Shown here piece by piece: positions 60,983 through 64,000 of a stretch of DNA of 64,000 nt. Below the pieces are notes generated by a model, which was not told the DNA's origin, did no database searches, and saw only the letters and a list, made by a program, of their open reading frames with translations. This stretch comes from JAJFKX01 sp965230265 (lineage in GTDB: Bacteria; Pseudomonadota; Gammaproteobacteria; Xanthomonadales; Wenzhouxiangellaceae). How positions within the stretch are numbered: the stretch's first letter is position 1; every line of letters begins with the position of its first letter. Made by a program: the position numbers and the translations under genes. The DNA is taken from assembly GCA_965230265.1 (NCBI GenBank), contig OZ245999.1, positions 1,736,001 through 1,800,000 on the forward strand, written 5' to 3'.

Positions 60983-61882
60983 TCAAGTCGGTATCCGCTG
61001 CCGCCAGTTTCTGAACACAGGATCCAGAGAAAAAATCAGCAGCGCCAGCCAAATTCCGCCAAAAGCAATCTTATGCCCAAAGGTAAAGGCTTCCTGGAAT
61101 AGAAATACCGCCAGCAGAAAACTGATGGAAGGTGCGAGGTATTGAAAAAAACCAATCACCGTCAGGCTCAGTCGCTTGGCAGCATAGGCAAAACCAATCA
61201 ATGGCAGTACAGTCACCAACCCGGAAAAAATCAGTAACAGCATATTTAAAGGGCCGTCATTGAGAAACGTTAAAGTCTCATTGTGGAATAACCCAGATAG
61301 ATACAGGCAAGCAGGAAGGCTCAATAATATGGTCTCCCATAACAGCCCTACCATCGGCCCAACATCCAATTGCTTACGTATCAGACCATAAAAACCAAAA
61401 CTGAATGCCAACATCAGCGCTATCCATGGGGGTTGCCCCAGGTAAATACCCAGGTAAACCGTGGCAGAGCCTGCAATGATTACGGCTATCCAACGTGCTG
61501 GTGTTAAACGCTCACCCAAAAACAGCATGCCCAGCAATACATTAATCAATGGGTTAATAAAATACCCTAGACTGGTAGCCAGCACCTGATCATTCACCAC
61601 TGCCCATACAAACAACAACCAGTTAAACGCCACCAGTGTGCCGCTCAATGCCAGCCAGGCAATGGTTTTTTTAGGAATACGCAAACGCTGCCAGAACTGT
61701 ACCCCATCACGCAGCAACAAAAACCCTGCAACAAAAAAGATTGACCAGATTATTCGGTGCGCAATAATTTCATACGGCAAGACCCCACCCAACCATTTGA
61801 AATAAATCGGTGCAACGCCCCAAAAGGCGAAGGTCAACAAGGCGACTATAACGCCTTGACGGTGTGAGGATGACTCGGGCAT
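60983..61882 (-). CDS. rarD: EamA transporter RarD
   Basis: Inner-membrane protein of 299 residues with ten helices in the RarD subgroup of the drug/metabolite transporter family. The start RQGVIVALLTFAFWGVAPIYFKWL and the stretch EIIAHRIIWSIFF are typical RarD. The exact substrate is not known; E. coli rarD was named from chloramphenicol sensitivity. It is tail to tail with yheS with 8 bases between. No damage is seen. Confidence 0.92.
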   Translation of the reverse strand: MPESSSHRQGVIVALLTFAFWGVAPIYFKWLGGVLPYEIIAHRIIWSIFFVAGFLLLRDGVQFWQRLRIPKKTIAWLALSGTLVAFNWLLFVWAVVNDQVLATSLGYFINPLINVLLGMLFLGERLTPARWIAVIIAGSATVYLGIYLGQPPWIALMLAFSFGFYGLIRKQLDVGPMVGLLWETILLSLPACLYLSGLFHNETLTFLNDGPLNMLLLIFSGLVTVLPLIGFAYAAKRLSLTVIGFFQYLAPSISFLLAVFLFQEAFTFGHKIAFGGIWLALLIFSLDPVFRNWRQRIPT

Positions 61883-62043
61883 TGACGGTTAATATAAATG
61901 GCAATGCCTATGATACCGCATGTGGCTTCTTGTCGATATGACACATACTGATGAAGACCTTGCCTGGCATAGCTACCAGATAGCTTACTTGTCAGCCCTA
62001 AAGCATAAACTCAAAGAGCCAGGTATACTGGATGGGTAAAATC

Positions 62044-62067
62044 GAAAGCCCCCAACTGGGAGCTTTC
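62044..62067. terminator. Hairpin upstream of tRNA-Gly
   Basis: GAAAGC, an inner CCC/GGG stem and GCTTTC form a short imperfect hairpin (one bulge each side). On the minus strand it is followed by GATTTTA. It may end transcription coming from the 62212 gene; the support is weak. Confidence 0.35.
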
Positions 62068-62102
62068 AATGTAATGACAGACATTGCTCAGAGCCAATTA
62101 AA

Positions 62103-62178
62103 GCGGGAGTAACTCAGATGGTAGAGTGCAAGCTTCCCAAGCTTGATGTCGCGGGTTCGATCCCCGTCTCCCGCTCCA
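62103..62178 (+). tRNA. tRNA-Gly (anticodon CCC)
   Basis: Canonical 76-nt fold: acceptor GCGGGAG/CTCCCGC, D-stem ACTC/GAGT, anticodon stem CAAGC/GCTTG with loop TTCCCAA (CCC, reads GGG), T-stem GCGGG/CCCGT with TTCGATC loop, discriminator T and encoded CCA. The encoded CCA shows that this genome's normal tRNA genes carry it, which contrasts with the CAU tRNA at 52172. Confidence 0.97.
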
Positions 62179-62211
62179 GCTATATCTCTAGCAACCGAAA
62201 CCATTGATTGC

Positions 62212-62895
62212 TCATGACTGTTTGATCTGATGCAACGGCCCCCACAACATCTGAATACCAATGATCAAATACCAGACGCAGTGAAGCACCACAACCATCG
62301 TCATACCTGTAACATCCAAATGAAGATAACCACTGAGTAATAACAATACTGGCAGCACACCCGCGAAAATGCCAAGCACACCGGTCACTCGTGCAACACC
62401 CGTGTGCGTGATCAATGCACCACCCCAGGCCAGAATAGCCAGTGATGTGCCTATTAAACCAAGGTTGGCGAATGCCTGATTGACCACCCAGCTAATTCGT
62501 AGCAGGTTTCTGCCCTGCTCCATTTGTGCAGTGGATGTACCTGCAAATATCTCTGCAATTTCCGGCGCAACAAAACCACTGGCAATGGCTGCTAGGCTGT
62601 ATCCGAATATACCAACACTAAACATCAGTAGACCCGTAACAGGCAGTAAACGATGATGCCCCAAGCGCACTGTCAACCCGTATGCTGCAAGCCACCAGCC
62701 CATCATTACGACAATTAATAAACCATGCACCCAGGCTGATAGCATGCCTTTATCACGCAACTCTGCCAGCATCTTCGCAGTTTCATGCGAGCTGGTACTG
62801 GGATGATGTAACATAAACACTATAGCCAGCACTGCGCCAACAACCCAGAGCCAACCAGCCGCAGGAATTAATCGTGATTCGGATAATGTATTCAT
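62212..62895 (-). CDS. Hypothetical six-helix membrane protein, divergent from a TetR gene
   Basis: Inner-membrane protein of about 227 residues with around six helices. It begins MNTLSESRLIPAAGWLWVVG and carries GLIGTSLAILAWGGALITHTG; related uncharacterised proteins are common. No family name can be given with confidence. The ATG at 62895 has AAGAG nine bases upstream; the ATG at 62901 is the alternative. The TetR regulator starts 160 bases away on the other strand, so it probably controls this gene. Confidence 0.78.
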   Translation of the reverse strand: MNTLSESRLIPAAGWLWVVGAVLAIVFMLHHPSTSSHETAKMLAELRDKGMLSAWVHGLLIVVMMGWWLAAYGLTVRLGHHRLLPVTGLLMFSVGIFGYSLAAIASGFVAPEIAEIFAGTSTAQMEQGRNLLRISWVVNQAFANLGLIGTSLAILAWGGALITHTGVARVTGVLGIFAGVLPVLLLLSGYLHLDVTGMTMVVVLHCVWYLIIGIQMLWGPLHQIKQS

Positions 62896-63031
62896 AATCA
62901 TGTACTCTTTAATTATTAATCAATAGCAAGATGGATCATCAATATGTTCAAGCTTTTGACCAACAGCTCGATCATTAGCTGCACAATCTGCAATAAGTGG
63001 ATTGACAATGGAAGCTTTTTAAAACGTTAAT

Positions 63032-63053
63032 GGACAAACATCTGATATTGTCC
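63032..63053. promoter_or_regulatory. Candidate TetR operator
   Basis: GGACAA, ten-base spacer, TTGTCC: an inverted repeat that ends six bases before the TetR start codon. TetR-type regulators bind such palindromes in the divergent promoter region of their targets; this one would also block its own gene. Confidence 0.55.
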
Positions 63054-63058
63054 GATAA

Positions 63059-63616
63059 ATGAATCACTCTCACCCCATAGAATCAACCGACAGCCGGATA
63101 CAGCGGACGCGGCAGATCCTTTTTCAGGCATTTTCAGAGCTGGTTTTATCGCGGCCTTATCAAGACATTCGGGTTGCCGATATTATCGAACGAGCGGGCA
63201 TTGCGCGTTCGACTTTTTATCAACACTATCAAAATAAAGACGATATTCTGGTAGACAGCATGACAGGCATGCTGGAAACAATTGCAGATTCGGCAATAGG
63301 ACGTGCTGACCACAACCAACTGGCTTTTATTCTGGAACACTTTTGGGAAAACCGGCGTTTGGGCAGAATCATCCTGAATGCGCCGCCTTATAAACGAATT
63401 ATTCGACAATTATCAGTGATGATTGAACTTCGTTGGGAAAATTCAGCCAAGCATCAAAATGCGCCTGTTGCAAAACCATTCGACCCAACTTTTCCCATTC
63501 GAATGCAATCTATCCAGCTGGCCGAAAAACAGTTTACCGTTATCCGTGAGTGGTTATCAGGTACTGCTGCCTGCTCTGCGGATGATCTTGCACGTTATCT
63601 GCTGACCCAACCTTAA
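63059..63616 (+). CDS. TetR-family transcriptional regulator
   Basis: DNA-binding repressor of 185 residues. The N-terminal helix-turn-helix spans about residues 17-60: RQILFQAFSELVL, then IRVADIIERAGIARSTFYQHYQNKDDIL, a typical TetR motif. The C-terminal ligand domain has no recognisable signature. The first residues (MNHSHPIESTDSRIQRTR) are the usual short leader. It is divergent from the 62212 membrane protein gene with a palindrome just before its start, so that gene is its likely target. The inducer is unknown. Confidence 0.88.
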   Translation: MNHSHPIESTDSRIQRTRQILFQAFSELVLSRPYQDIRVADIIERAGIARSTFYQHYQNKDDILVDSMTGMLETIADSAIGRADHNQLAFILEHFWENRRLGRIILNAPPYKRIIRQLSVMIELRWENSAKHQNAPVAKPFDPTFPIRMQSIQLAEKQFTVIREWLSGTAACSADDLARYLLTQP

Positions 63617-63650
63617 TTGCCTGTCAGATTGTTGCAAATGATTGAACCTT

Positions 63651-64000
63651 CTATGGGTAGACCCGGCATAAGCCCTGTCCTTTAATCACTTTTTGCATCT
63701 GCAATCTAATCAGTGCTCGAGCAGCCACATAATTGCCATGATGCAGTGAATACAAGCAGTCACTGGATTCAGCAATAACGGTAATACTAAAGTTATCATC
63801 AGGCCTTACTGTGATACTTTTAATCTTCAACACGTTTGACTCAAGCGGTAACTTGAACTCATGGTTCTCATAATGAGGCATACCAGTGCTGGCACAGTGG
63901 CTGGGCACATTACCAGGTTTACTCAAATTAGAGCAGTCCAGAAACCTTTTACTCTGATTGTCTTCTTGCCGAGAAAAATTATTGACCTTCACAGCCAAAC
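63651..64000 (-). CDS. Unidentified protein, N-terminus beyond the right edge
   Basis: A minus-strand frame open to the right edge with 116 codons visible, ending at the stop at 63651. The visible part has a cysteine pair around DCSNLSKPGNVPSHC and later SSDCLYS and GLCRVYP, which could form disulfides and suggests an exported protein. A string of beta-like segments (NFSITVIAESSDC) is present, and the end might fit a pilin-like or secretion pseudopilin C-terminus, but I cannot assign a family. Only the C-terminus is known. Confidence 0.5.
   Translation of the reverse strand, partial: LAVKVNNFSRQEDNQSKRFLDCSNLSKPGNVPSHCASTGMPHYENHEFKLPLESNVLKIKSITVRPDDNFSITVIAESSDCLYSLHHGNYVAARALIRLQMQKVIKGQGLCRVYP

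Overview
The window comes from a gammaproteobacterium, probably free-living or marine and of moderate G+C. The best evidence is the order ygfB-pepP-ubiH-ubiI facing away from zapA-6S RNA-ygfA-rpiA, a typical gammaproteobacterial neighbourhood. HrpA, YajQ, YheS, RarD, OMPLA and Fur-type iron uptake genes agree with this. A C-terminal DGFESGDTS tag on one secreted protein and an ECF sigma factor next to a Ser/Thr kinase-TPR gene hint at lineages such as Marinicella or Wenzhouxiangella, but the species cannot be fixed from the sequence.

Layout. 1-2728: 5' part of hrpA (minus), then a palindromic intergenic repeat. 2956-9353: cysteine synthase and a compact minus-strand operon ygfB-pepP-ubiH-ubiI-EamA in which stops and starts overlap or nearly touch (aerobic ubiquinone synthesis). 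9470-12025: plus-strand TIGR02449 gene, zapA, 6S RNA, 5-formyl-THF cyclo-ligase, EVE protein and rpiA. 12109-17806: iron block with divergent FbpB and FbpCA-type transporter genes, a PiuC-like dioxygenase, two clear Fur boxes, and a lipoprotein holding 23 Glu-Gly repeats. 18078-22649: an unexported-looking metzincin, a hotdog thioesterase, a fasciclin protein, two orphan small genes and an outer-membrane phospholipase A. 22694-29458: mgtE with a two-domain glycosyltransferase, then small membrane proteins and an exported methyltransferase-like protein. 29568-36611: ABC ATPase, FtsX permease and AttH lipoprotein, a second exported methyltransferase-like protein, a DoxX protein and a serine hydrolase. 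36913-41720: ECF sigma factor plus kinase-TPR receptor, and a PLP decarboxylase. 41977-45170: DoxX, a decayed beta-propeller gene, GFA enzyme, cyclophilin and a tagged secreted protein. 45450-48411: sigma/anti-sigma/PDZ operon. 48574-50460: CPBP membrane protease.

50573-52610 is the most unusual region: a slipin (SPFH) gene preceded by about 900 bases without protein genes. On the same strand this stretch holds a stable-RNA-type promoter, a structured RNA ending in a strong terminator, a nested stem-loop, a well-folded CAU tRNA with no encoded CCA, and a T-arm from a second tRNA-like element. The other tRNA in the window (Gly-CCC) does encode CCA. I propose this as the candidate undescribed system: an RNA-plus-slipin unit, possibly linked to tRNA damage or repair.

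52679-64000 is mostly housekeeping and transport: PD40 lipoprotein, peptide deformylase, YajQ, TesB, TVP38 and GNAT proteins, DUF6498 and DUF819 membrane proteins, YheS, RarD, tRNA-Gly, a TetR regulator divergent from a membrane protein, and an unidentified gene cut by the right edge.
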